The notes below the pieces were generated by a model that did no database searches, was not told the origin of the DNA, and saw only the letters and a list, made by a program, of their open reading frames with translations. A stretch of DNA of 64,000 nt from Fen-1258 sp964441505 (GTDB taxonomy: Bacteria > Bacteroidota > Ignavibacteria > Ignavibacteriales > Melioribacteraceae), in the NCBI GenBank assembly GCA_964441505.1, contig CAYTUV010000017.1, forward strand, positions 12,769 through 76,768, read 5' to 3'. Position 1 is the stretch's first letter, and each line of letters begins with the position of its first letter. A program made the position numbers and the translations under genes. Shown in pieces: positions 32,988 through 39,818 of the stretch.

Positions 32988-34376
32988 TTAATTCGGCCTG
33001 GTAACAAATGAGAATGAATAAGCTGATTTCATATTCGTTCCATACATATCTTTAATTGCCGGTGATACAGTAACAATATATTTAGTATTCGGAACAAGCG
33101 AACTGCTTGGCGTAAATTTTATTTGATTTAACTGCTCATAGGGATAATAATTACCATAAGAAACCGCTCCATTTATCGATGGCGTAATAGTGATAGCCTC
33201 CTTTGCCGATGATAATGTAACGTAATTATTAAAAGAGATAACGATTGGCTCCGATGGATGGACAAATAGCTGTCCATTTGACGGTGAGGTATTTTCAACG
33301 CTCAGTGAAGCTGTTCTAAATGAAAATGAAAAAGTTTGTCCCATCGCCGCACCATCTTTGTCCTTAGCGGCTTTATCAATTATGACAGCTATTGTTGTGT
33401 CTGAAAGAAATGGTCCGCCTGTATAAATGCGTAACTGATTTTCACTAGGCCAGAGAAATATAGCATTCATTTTAGGAGTAACGACTGTTGACAACTCTAC
33501 AGATGATTTATCCATACGTCTGGGGAATGTTACTGTAATTCCTTTGTAGTTGTAATTCAAAGGTGAAATATTGATATCGCCATGTACCGGGTCAGTTATA
33601 ATTCCATTCTGTGTTGAATATGATTGAACGGTCTTGAACTTAAAACGAAGAGGAAACCGCAAATACTTTCCGGTAGTATCCTTTGCAGTTGCTCCTAAGG
33701 TAACAGTATAAGTGGTATCGGAATAAGAATCCTTTCTGGCAAAAGAATATGTTACAGAAGAAACTTTACTGAAAGTTGTAATTGTTGCCCCTCTATCAAA
33801 ACCACCAAGAGATGGATCTGAAAACATTTGACCGACCGGAGCTTGTGTGTAGTTACCCCAATAAAATACTCCTTCTGCTTTTGGATTAATGGATAATGAT
33901 TTCTCAACACTTTCCCTATCCATCGGTCGGGAGAATTTTAACGAAATTGTTATTCGGCCGTATCGCCAATCGTACACAATCTCGCTATTATCTTCAGGGT
34001 AATAGGAATCTATATGATCGGGTATGGTAGATAACTTTATCTCTCCAATATATTTTATACTTCCGCCGGTTAGTAGAACATTGGTCATATAGTGGATGCG
34101 ATAATTGTCGGCACGAATAGTTACATCATAATTACCGGCACGAAGATCTTTGAAAGTAAAAGATCCGTCGGCCGGATTGATTTCGACCGAGTCTATTGGT
34201 ATAGTCTGACTAACGATAACCTTAGCTTTACTATTTTTCTGAGTAACTTTTCCTATTAAATCTGCATGAAGAAGATCATTAGTAAACTCTTTGGGAATTT
34301 GCTGTTCAACGATGGTTTCTTTGCACCCTTGATTTACGAGAAGAAGAATAAACACGAATGGAATTATCTTTTTCAT
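32988..34376 (-). CDS. Lipoprotein with Ig-like (SbsA/Big_5 type) domains
   Basis: The start at MKKIIPFVFILL is preceded by AAAGGAGGT; 30 extra in-frame upstream residues are not needed. The 462-residue product has a lipobox (LLLVNQGCKE), a carboxypeptidase-regulatory-like domain (about 30-105, DGSFTFKDLRAGNYDVTIRA) and three Ig-like domains of the SbsA/Big_5 kind (VYDWRYGRITISLKFSRPMD, GITVTFPRRMDKSS, PIVISFNNYVTL). It is probably a surface or periplasmic structural lipoprotein. Confidence 0.82.
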   Translation of the reverse strand: MKKIIPFVFILLLVNQGCKETIVEQQIPKEFTNDLLHADLIGKVTQKNSKAKVIVSQTIPIDSVEINPADGSFTFKDLRAGNYDVTIRADNYRIHYMTNVLLTGGSIKYIGEIKLSTIPDHIDSYYPEDNSEIVYDWRYGRITISLKFSRPMDRESVEKSLSINPKAEGVFYWGNYTQAPVGQMFSDPSLGGFDRGATITTFSKVSSVTYSFARKDSYSDTTYTVTLGATAKDTTGKYLRFPLRFKFKTVQSYSTQNGIITDPVHGDINISPLNYNYKGITVTFPRRMDKSSVELSTVVTPKMNAIFLWPSENQLRIYTGGPFLSDTTIAVIIDKAAKDKDGAAMGQTFSFSFRTASLSVENTSPSNGQLFVHPSEPIVISFNNYVTLSSAKEAITITPSINGAVSYGNYYPYEQLNQIKFTPSSSLVPNTKYIVTVSPAIKDMYGTNMKSAYSFSFVTRPN

Positions 34377-34387
34377 AATTACCTCCT

Positions 34388-34427
34388 TTTGGGGAAGGAC
34401 ACGGTAAAAAAATATATTTTCCCCAAA
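34388..34427 (-). promoter_or_regulatory. Leader hairpin next to the ribosome binding site
   Basis: On the minus strand, TTTGGGGAA (34427-34419) can pair with TTCCCCAAA (34396-34388) over nine bases. The right arm directly precedes the AGGAGG of the Ig-fold lipoprotein gene. The stem could control access to the ribosome binding site. No known riboswitch was recognised. Confidence 0.4.
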
Positions 34428-34455
34428 CAAAAGACAATGGTAAAAGCTCATCCCT

Positions 34456-34496
34456 ACCCTTCCCACATAGTGGCCATGCCAAAGGGAAGGGTTTTT
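34456..34496 (+). terminator. GC-rich hairpin followed by a T run
   Basis: ACCCTTCCC and GGGAAGGGT form a perfect nine-base stem, with an inner TGGC-CAT-GCCA stem in the loop, followed by TTTTTATAA. On the plus strand it looks like an intrinsic terminator, yet both flanking genes are on the minus strand, so its role is unclear. Confidence 0.5.
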
Positions 34497-34644
34497 ATAA
34501 CTCGGTCGCGGTATTTAATCCTCGGTCTTCGTTATAAAATTGTATACAGAAACCAATGATGGAATTTTATTCGTGATTATAAACGAGAATCCCTTTCGAA
34601 AGAAAAACTTTTATTTTAATTTGTTCCTGCTATAAAGCTGAATG

Positions 34645-35664
34645 CTAAATGCTGTATTTCTTCTTCATATAGTCGTAAGCTGCATTAAGCTGTTTCGTTT
34701 TTATCTCGGCAAGAATTTTCAATTCTTCACCAAGATCAAAAACTTTATCCGGATGATACTGAGCAATTAACTCCAGATACTTTTTGCGTACATGTGATTT
34801 GGAAATCTTTCCGCTTAACCCTAGAACATGTCCATAATATTTTGCTTTCTCATAGTCGGTTGCACGTGTGGCATCAAAATTATCCTGTTTAGAATATGAT
34901 CTGCTTTTGTATCTCTCATACCATTCATACTTTTCATATCGTTCGTAACTGTGAGATCTGAAATTTTCCTGCTGATTTTTCTCTTCCTTTTTATCTCTGG
35001 TTTTCTTCCGGTGAGTTTTTTGCCGGTAGTGTGTTCCAACAATTTTTTGAATCGATGAATAGAGCTCCGAGGAATTATCTCCCATATTGAAAAGGTAATC
35101 CAGAATACAAACGTTTACTTCTTTCCAGTCAGTAACTCTCAACTTTTCAGCATTTTCAGTTAGCAATTTTTTCATTTTAGAATTTGTCAGATAGGGGCGG
35201 ATTCTCTTCAATTGCTGATCATCTGTCACCGGAGAGGCCACTTTAAATAGTTGATTAATCCAATCATCTTTATCCCCCTCATTTACCAGTGTTTGAAGAA
35301 TTAAGAACTCGTTATAAACAACATCAACTGAAATAGTTTTGTTCAGAAACGGAGAGTAACAGATGCATTGAACATGGCCGAACGTGGTAAAAGTAAGTTC
35401 ATTCAGAGTCTGATCAACATCCAGATCGAACCATTTCTTAAAAATTGTTTCGGCTACTTGAATAGTAAAGTTGCTTCTAAGCTTATGGCTTGATTGAAAG
35501 CTATTCCCCAGATAAGTATTAGAAAAATCATTTATACCGTTTTGTACAACTCCAATCGCGTTCCACATCCTGGAATATATTTCATCATAAAGATAGAAGG
35601 CATCTTCATACCTGTTCTGTTCAAACAGACCGTCTGCAATTCCTCTGATTTTTCGTACGTTCAT
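34645..35664 (-). CDS. J-domain protein with C-terminal DnaJ domain
   Basis: A 339-residue cytosolic protein. The C-terminal 70 residues form a J domain (LGLSGKISKSHVRKKYLELI, then the catalytic YHPDKV), which stimulates DnaK. Before it is a Tyr/Arg/Ser-rich linker (about 225-265). The N-terminal 210 residues are helical and not recognised; they may resemble the TerB-like part of DjlA-type proteins, but there is no membrane anchor. J domain at the C-terminus rules out a classical DnaJ. Confidence 0.82.
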   Translation of the reverse strand: MNVRKIRGIADGLFEQNRYEDAFYLYDEIYSRMWNAIGVVQNGINDFSNTYLGNSFQSSHKLRSNFTIQVAETIFKKWFDLDVDQTLNELTFTTFGHVQCICYSPFLNKTISVDVVYNEFLILQTLVNEGDKDDWINQLFKVASPVTDDQQLKRIRPYLTNSKMKKLLTENAEKLRVTDWKEVNVCILDYLFNMGDNSSELYSSIQKIVGTHYRQKTHRKKTRDKKEEKNQQENFRSHSYERYEKYEWYERYKSRSYSKQDNFDATRATDYEKAKYYGHVLGLSGKISKSHVRKKYLELIAQYHPDKVFDLGEELKILAEIKTKQLNAAYDYMKKKYSI

Positions 35665-35828
35665 CTGGCTCCAAGCTTAGATTGAGTGAATTCCTCTCAT
35701 TATTATCGGGAATTTTTCCTACTAATAAAGTTTATAAAATTATTCATATGCATATCATTAGGTTAAATTTAGAATTTTATTTGATAATAAGCGGGATTCT
35801 TGTACAGAATTTGAACAACGGTTTTTCT

Positions 35829-35836
35829 TATATTTG
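35829..35836 (+). promoter_or_regulatory. Candidate -7 element TATATTTG
   Basis: TATATTTG is an exact match to the Bacteroidota -7 consensus TAnnTTTG and lies 37 nt before the ATG at 35873. A TTTG at 35810-35813 could be a -33 element, but the 15-nt spacing is shorter than the usual 19-20, so the assignment is tentative. Confidence 0.4.
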
Positions 35837-35872
35837 CGGCACCAAATTATCAATCATTTAGAAGGAAATAGA

Positions 35873-36574
35873 ATGCGACTCAAGTTTTTAGTTTCATCGC
35901 TTGTATTCATCGTAGTATTAATGGCATGCTCAAAAAAAGAGGAGCCGATCAAACCTGAGGCTCAGGCGAAAACCAATGTGCATCAGGTTGTAGCTGTGGA
36001 AGCTATTCAGGTGAACAGCTATACATACATAAAAGTAAAAGAGGGCGATAAAGAATATTGGATGGCTATAACCACCATGGATGTTAAGAAAGGAGAAACT
36101 TTATATTACGAAACAGCAATGGAGATGAAAAATTTCGAGAGTAAAGAGTTAAAACGTACCTTCGATTCAATTTTTTTCGTGGATAATCTCAGTAAGATTC
36201 CTCCTGCAACAGCACAGGGAATAAAAGCATCACCTCAAAAGCCGACAATTGAAAAAGAAGAAGTTTCAGTTACGCCTGCTGTAGGTGGAATTACAATTTC
36301 CCAACTTTTTTCTAATACCGGTTCTTACGCAAACAAAAGTGTTAAGATCAACGGTAAAGTAGTAAAGGTGAATAACGGCATCATGGGTAAAAATTGGGCA
36401 CATATTCAAGATGGCACAAACGGCAATGGTGAATATGATTTGACTGTCACAACAATGGACAAAGTAAGTGTTGGCGAGGTTGTTACATTTGAAGGAAAAA
36501 TTTCTTTGAACAAAGACTTTGGATACGGTTATTCTTACAAAGTTTTATTAGAAGATGCTAAAGCAAAAAAATAA
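35873..36574 (+). CDS. OB-fold lipoprotein (NrfJ-like)
   Basis: From the ATG with GAAGGA upstream, the product has 233 residues. It has a signal ending in the lipobox VVLMACSKK. Residues 40-110 form a small beta domain (EAIQVNSYTYIKVKEGDKEY) like that of NrfJ-type proteins. Residues 140-230 look like an OB-fold (KSVKINGKVVKVNNGIMGKN, WAHIQDGT, VGEVVTFEGKISLNKDFG). Such pairs occur in Bacteroidota lipoproteins near redox enzymes, but no redox gene is next to it. A strong terminator follows. Confidence 0.75.
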   Translation: MRLKFLVSSLVFIVVLMACSKKEEPIKPEAQAKTNVHQVVAVEAIQVNSYTYIKVKEGDKEYWMAITTMDVKKGETLYYETAMEMKNFESKELKRTFDSIFFVDNLSKIPPATAQGIKASPQKPTIEKEEVSVTPAVGGITISQLFSNTGSYANKSVKINGKVVKVNNGIMGKNWAHIQDGTNGNGEYDLTVTTMDKVSVGEVVTFEGKISLNKDFGYGYSYKVLLEDAKAKK

Positions 36575-36594
36575 ATTAGACAATTGGTTTAGAC

Positions 36595-36621
36595 AAAAGC
36601 TCTTCCTTGAAGAGCTTTTTT
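36595..36621 (+). terminator. Rho-independent terminator
   Basis: AAAAGCTCTTC and GAAGAGCTTTT form a perfect 11-bp stem around the loop CTT, ending in a T run. It lies 20 nt after the OB-fold lipoprotein stop and should end that transcript. Confidence 0.9.
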
Positions 36622-36775
36622 GTTTTCCCTTAAATCTACCTCTCTGAAAACTTCATCATTTAAATTCTCTTAGTTCATTAAAAAATGGTTTGACAATATT
36701 TAACTTGTTAATTAGTGTTGTTATGTTCAATTAAATATTATCATGATAGAAAGACACACTAAACTAGGAGCATTA

Positions 36776-37162
36776 ATGTATCGTTTAAAAAGTTTTATCT
36801 TCCTACTTACTTATATATTATTGATAACGTGCTGTGCAGAACCTAATTCCCTTCCAATCCAATCGCGTGAAGGCACTCTTCAAGGGCAAGTTTATAATCT
36901 CAGCCATCCCGGACCAATTCCAATTGGTTGGGTACCTCCGCCATATGAAGCTGTCTGCACCGTGATTGCAGAGGACATTCAACAAAATATCAGACTGGAA
37001 GTGAACACAGACAGTTATGGAATATTTCAAATAAAAGTTTCGCCAGGGACCTATTATTTGCGGGTTAAGGAATCGCGTCTTTCTTCAGTAACCGGTCCTT
37101 ACCATGCGCAGAATGGAGAAACCTTAGAGGTAAAAGCGTATTTTGATAACGGAATGAGGTAA
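36776..37162 (+). CDS. Lipoprotein with carboxypeptidase-regulatory-like fold
   Basis: The ATG at 36776 has TAGGAG 5 nt upstream. The 128-residue product has a signal with lipobox-like LLITCCAEP. The rest is a single beta-sandwich of the carboxypeptidase-regulatory type (LQGQVYNLSHPGP, YGIFQIKVSPGTYYLRVKES), as used for surface attachment or assembly. It is 2 nt before the next lipoprotein gene, so the two are co-transcribed with the amidohydrolase. Confidence 0.72.
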   Translation: MYRLKSFIFLLTYILLITCCAEPNSLPIQSREGTLQGQVYNLSHPGPIPIGWVPPPYEAVCTVIAEDIQQNIRLEVNTDSYGIFQIKVSPGTYYLRVKESRLSSVTGPYHAQNGETLEVKAYFDNGMR

Positions 37163-37164
37163 CA

Positions 37165-37449
37165 ATGAATTACAGAAAAATGCTGAATCTTTTTTTACGC
37201 TTCTTTCTGTTTTTGATTTTTTTCTTACTTTCTATCTCCTGCCAAAAGGAATCTTCCGAATTATTGATCGGACCTGCCATTGAAGGTAACTTAATTCACC
37301 TTGATAAGCTTGAATCCGGAAAAATTTACAAGCTTAACGATTATCCTCTTTTTGTAATGAGTTATAATGGAGATTATGGATTCAGCAATTTTCTGAAAAC
37401 GGGAGATAGAAAATATAATATAGTACACTCAATGAAGATACCGCAATAA
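37165..37449 (+). CDS. Small lipoprotein
   Basis: A 94-residue protein with a long hydrophobic signal and lipobox (LLSISCQKE). The mature part of about 68 residues has no recognised fold: LLIGPAIEGNLIHLDKLESG and KLNDYPLFVMSYNGDYGFSN. It starts 2 nt after the upstream gene stop and precedes the exported amidohydrolase by 48 nt, suggesting a shared function. Confidence 0.6.
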   Translation: MNYRKMLNLFLRFFLFLIFFLLSISCQKESSELLIGPAIEGNLIHLDKLESGKIYKLNDYPLFVMSYNGDYGFSNFLKTGDRKYNIVHSMKIPQ

Positions 37450-37497
37450 TTCAAGTGATAAATCATGAGATCTATTTTATTCCTTAAAGGATATAAT

Positions 37498-38700
37498 ATG
37501 CTCAAACACTTGCTTTTACCTATTGGTGTTTTAATACTCATATCGACTCTTTATTGCAATCAGTCTTCTATGACAAATGGTGAGTCTACCACTGACCAGT
37601 CTATACCTAGAATCACGAGCAGCTATTTTGCACTTGTGAACGGAACCATTATCAACGGCACAGGCGCTGATCCAATTATTAATGGAGTGGTAATAATCAA
37701 AGATCAAAAAATTGTTGATGTTGGAGTAATATCTCAAATTACCATTCCATCCGATGCAGTAATTGTGGATGTTGGCGGTGCATCAATTCTTCCGGGTTTT
37801 ATAAATGCTCATGTACATTTTGCATACGATTTAGTAAAGTTAAAAACATGGGCACAGAAAGGAGTAACAACCGTACGTGATGAAGCTATCGTATCTTCAC
37901 GTCCGCTTTCTGAGTTCATCACCATTAGAAATAGTGCACGTTCCAATCCTCGGTTAGCCCGGCTAATCAGCGCGGGATTTATGATTACCGCTCCCAATGG
38001 TTATGGACGTTTATATGTTACCTCGCCGGAAGATGCACGCCAAAAAGTTCTTGACGAGATTAGTCAAGGTGTTGACTTGATAAAATTTTCTCAAGAAGAC
38101 GGATATGCAGGACAAAGCGGAATACCCAAACTTTTTATTGATGAGATGAACTCAATTATTAGGACAGCTCATGAACTCGGGAAATTAGTATCTGCTCACA
38201 TTACTCAATCAAGATATTGGGAAATGGTAGTTAATGCCGGGGTAGATGATGTTGCACACATCGCATACGATCCGGTACCGCAATCTGTTATTGATCGAAT
38301 GGTAATGAACAACATTTACTTAGTACCAACTTTCACCGTATTCAGAAACTATAATGCTCCGGTTAATATTTGTGTAGAAAATTTACGCCGTTTTGTTCAA
38401 GCCGGAGGTAAAGTAGCTCTTGGTAACGATTATGGCGGCGGACCGGGCGATTTTGAAGACGGGATTCCGATGTATGAGATTGAACGAATGGCAGAGGCCG
38501 GAATGACTCCAATGCAAATCATCGTTGCTAGTACACGCAATGCCGCGCATGTATCACACATTGATAATGAAGTTGGCACATTAGAAGTCGGGAAGATTGC
38601 CGACTTGCTGATTGTCGGCGGTAATCCATTACAAAATTTGAACGCTCTAACACACATTAAACTTGTAATCCATAATGGTGTAGATATTCGCACTGAGTAA
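37498..38700 (+). CDS. Exported amidohydrolase-family protein (lipoprotein)
   Basis: The ATG at 37498 follows AAAGGA by 7 nt. The 400-residue enzyme has a lipobox-like signal (LISTLYCNQ). It carries the metal ligands of the amidohydrolase superfamily: NAHVHFAYD (HxH), LIKFSQED (likely carboxylated Lys), SAHITQS, DDVAHIAYD and LGNDYGGGPG (catalytic Asp). The C-terminal GTLEVGKIADLLIVGGNPLQ closes the composite beta domain, as in imidazolonepropionase- and prolidase-like members. The substrate is unknown. Two small lipoprotein genes precede it. Confidence 0.88.
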   Translation: MLKHLLLPIGVLILISTLYCNQSSMTNGESTTDQSIPRITSSYFALVNGTIINGTGADPIINGVVIIKDQKIVDVGVISQITIPSDAVIVDVGGASILPGFINAHVHFAYDLVKLKTWAQKGVTTVRDEAIVSSRPLSEFITIRNSARSNPRLARLISAGFMITAPNGYGRLYVTSPEDARQKVLDEISQGVDLIKFSQEDGYAGQSGIPKLFIDEMNSIIRTAHELGKLVSAHITQSRYWEMVVNAGVDDVAHIAYDPVPQSVIDRMVMNNIYLVPTFTVFRNYNAPVNICVENLRRFVQAGGKVALGNDYGGGPGDFEDGIPMYEIERMAEAGMTPMQIIVASTRNAAHVSHIDNEVGTLEVGKIADLLIVGGNPLQNLNALTHIKLVIHNGVDIRTE

Positions 38701-38899
38701 AGATGAATTGCGGAGTTATTTCAATATTGAATCTATTTGTATACCTGCTAAAGAAAAATCGAAGAGAATAAGATTTAGAAGTTACATCTCAATAAATAAT
38801 TTTTACAGATCATCCTTCGCAGAGACGACCCAGCGGCTTGCCCGTTCGGTTTATCTGCCGTAGGCATGGTAGGTGGAGTGGTCTTTATATTTAAATCTA

Positions 38900-38928
38900 T
38901 TTACATAGTTTTAAATTTGTGGTAAATT
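38900..38928 (+). promoter_or_regulatory. Conserved 29-nt block, copy 1
   Basis: TTTACATAGTTTT followed by AAATTTGTGGTAAATT. It matches copies at 39202-39230 and 42207-42235 at nearly every base, and each copy precedes a very small gene. A degraded palindrome-like sequence (AGAGACGACCCAGCGG) lies 80 nt upstream. Confidence 0.6.
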
Positions 38929-38951
38929 TAAGAAGTATCATAGAGGGTCAA

Positions 38952-39140
38952 ATGTTAGATCTCATTCCGATTGTGTTAGGATGTCTCATCATACTATTTC
39001 ATCCACAGTTAGCATATTATTACCGCAGTTTTGGTAAAGAAAAAAATACTCCGGTTAAGTGGCAATACACCGAGGAAGTAGTAATTATAGCTGGAATGAT
39101 TTTGATATTGAAAGGATTACTTTTCTTCTTTAACAAATAA
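38952..39140 (+). CDS. Small two-helix membrane protein
   Basis: From the ATG at 38952 (GAGGG upstream) the product has 62 residues with two hydrophobic helices (LDLIPIVLGCLIILFHPQLA and VVIIAGMILILKGLLFFF) joined by a charged loop. I do not recognise it. A longer frame from a GTG inside the conserved 29-nt block would add 11 residues. Confidence 0.55.
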   Translation: MLDLIPIVLGCLIILFHPQLAYYYRSFGKEKNTPVKWQYTEEVVIIAGMILILKGLLFFFNK

Positions 39141-39164
39141 ATTAGAGTTAAGTCTTGTATTGTA

Positions 39165-39187
39165 GAGACGATCCAGCGGATCGTCTC
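39165..39187. repeat. Perfect hairpin GAGACGATCC-AGC-GGATCGTCTC
   Basis: A 10-bp perfect stem with a three-base loop, embedded in the TGTAGAGACG wording shared with 20975-21031. It lies 15 nt before conserved block copy 2 and after a small membrane protein gene, so it may terminate that transcript. Confidence 0.8.
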
Positions 39188-39201
39188 GATGTTTAATGCT
39201 G

Positions 39202-39230
39202 TTTACATAGTTTTGATTTTGTGGTAAGTT
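39202..39230 (+). promoter_or_regulatory. Conserved 29-nt block, copy 2
   Basis: TTTACATAGTTTTGATTTTG then TGGTAAGTT. It contains TAGTTTTG, an exact match to the Bacteroidota -7 consensus TAnnTTTG. It lies 39 nt before the start of an 81-residue gene. Confidence 0.6.
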
Positions 39231-39268
39231 GGACCAAAAATTAATTAAGAAAATAATTAGGCTTAACT

Positions 39269-39514
39269 ATGGCTAGAGCAAAAATGTATTGTAATGGAAG
39301 AAATCAAGATGGTTCTTTTTGTAAAAATTGGGCATTACGAGGAAGTTATTACTGCTCTTATCATCAAAGTCAACAAACTGAAGCAGACATTAACAATATG
39401 AAAAGTGCACAAAATTGGAGTGGTGTAGTAATGATGTTAATAATTGTGTTTATATTTTTAATAAGTCTCGCAGTTGGATGTGAAAAAGAATTTTTAAAAT
39501 GGTTTGCTAAATAA
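39269..39514 (+). CDS. Small Cys/His zinc-motif membrane protein
   Basis: An 81-residue protein. The first 30 residues carry a C-x(9)-C-x(10)-C-x(3)-H pattern (YCNGRNQDGSFCKNWA, YYCSYHQ), like the short zinc motif of DUF5763-type proteins. A hydrophobic helix follows (VVMMLIIVFIFLISLAVGC) and then a short tail. The zinc-like part should face the cytoplasm. Function unknown. Confidence 0.65.
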   Translation: MARAKMYCNGRNQDGSFCKNWALRGSYYCSYHQSQQTEADINNMKSAQNWSGVVMMLIIVFIFLISLAVGCEKEFLKWFAK

Positions 39515-39661
39515 ATTATTCAAACTTTCATTCTTTACCTACCAATCATCATCCTTTGTAATTTATATAATTCAGTTCAAGCTTCATTAGATTGAAATTC
39601 CCAAGAAGATTAATTTAAAAAAATCTATTTTCTTGCAGCGTCAAATTATTTTTACCAGAGA

Positions 39662-39748
39662 TAAAAGTAGCAGTTAACGAACCAAATAAAATTATCTGTT
39701 CGATGAATGGAGTAGCAATTATTACGATACTAAAGCGATCAGTAAGAA
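39662..39748 (+). pseudogene. Fragment of the ettA 5' end
   Basis: This 87-nt stretch matches 43378-43465 (start region of the ABC-F gene 3.7 kb away) at 77 of 88 aligned positions. The GTG start is GTA here and a one-base gap breaks the frame, so it cannot be translated as ETTA. It stops matching abruptly at both ends. Confidence 0.85.
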
Positions 39749-39765
39749 AGATATAGCAAGAAAAG

Positions 39766-39803
39766 AAACAACAAAACCCCGTTTAAAAGGGGTTTTGTTG
39801 TTT
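39766..39803. terminator. Strong bidirectional terminator
   Basis: AAACAACAAAACCCC and GGGGTTTTGTTGTTT form a perfect 15-bp stem around GTTTAAAA. The A-rich left arm and T-rich right arm make it work in both directions. It is placed to end the secreted nuclease transcript on the minus strand. Confidence 0.9.
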
Positions 39804-39818
39804 AAGTACAATGTAACT

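Larger units (their letters stand above)
39515..39818. other. Gap holding an ettA fragment and a terminator
   Basis: This 304-base gap has no intact gene. It contains a frameshifted copy of the first 82 bases of the ettA coding region with its ribosome binding area (39662-39748) and a strong bidirectional terminator (39766-39803). The first 140 bases show nothing recognisable. Confidence 0.75.
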
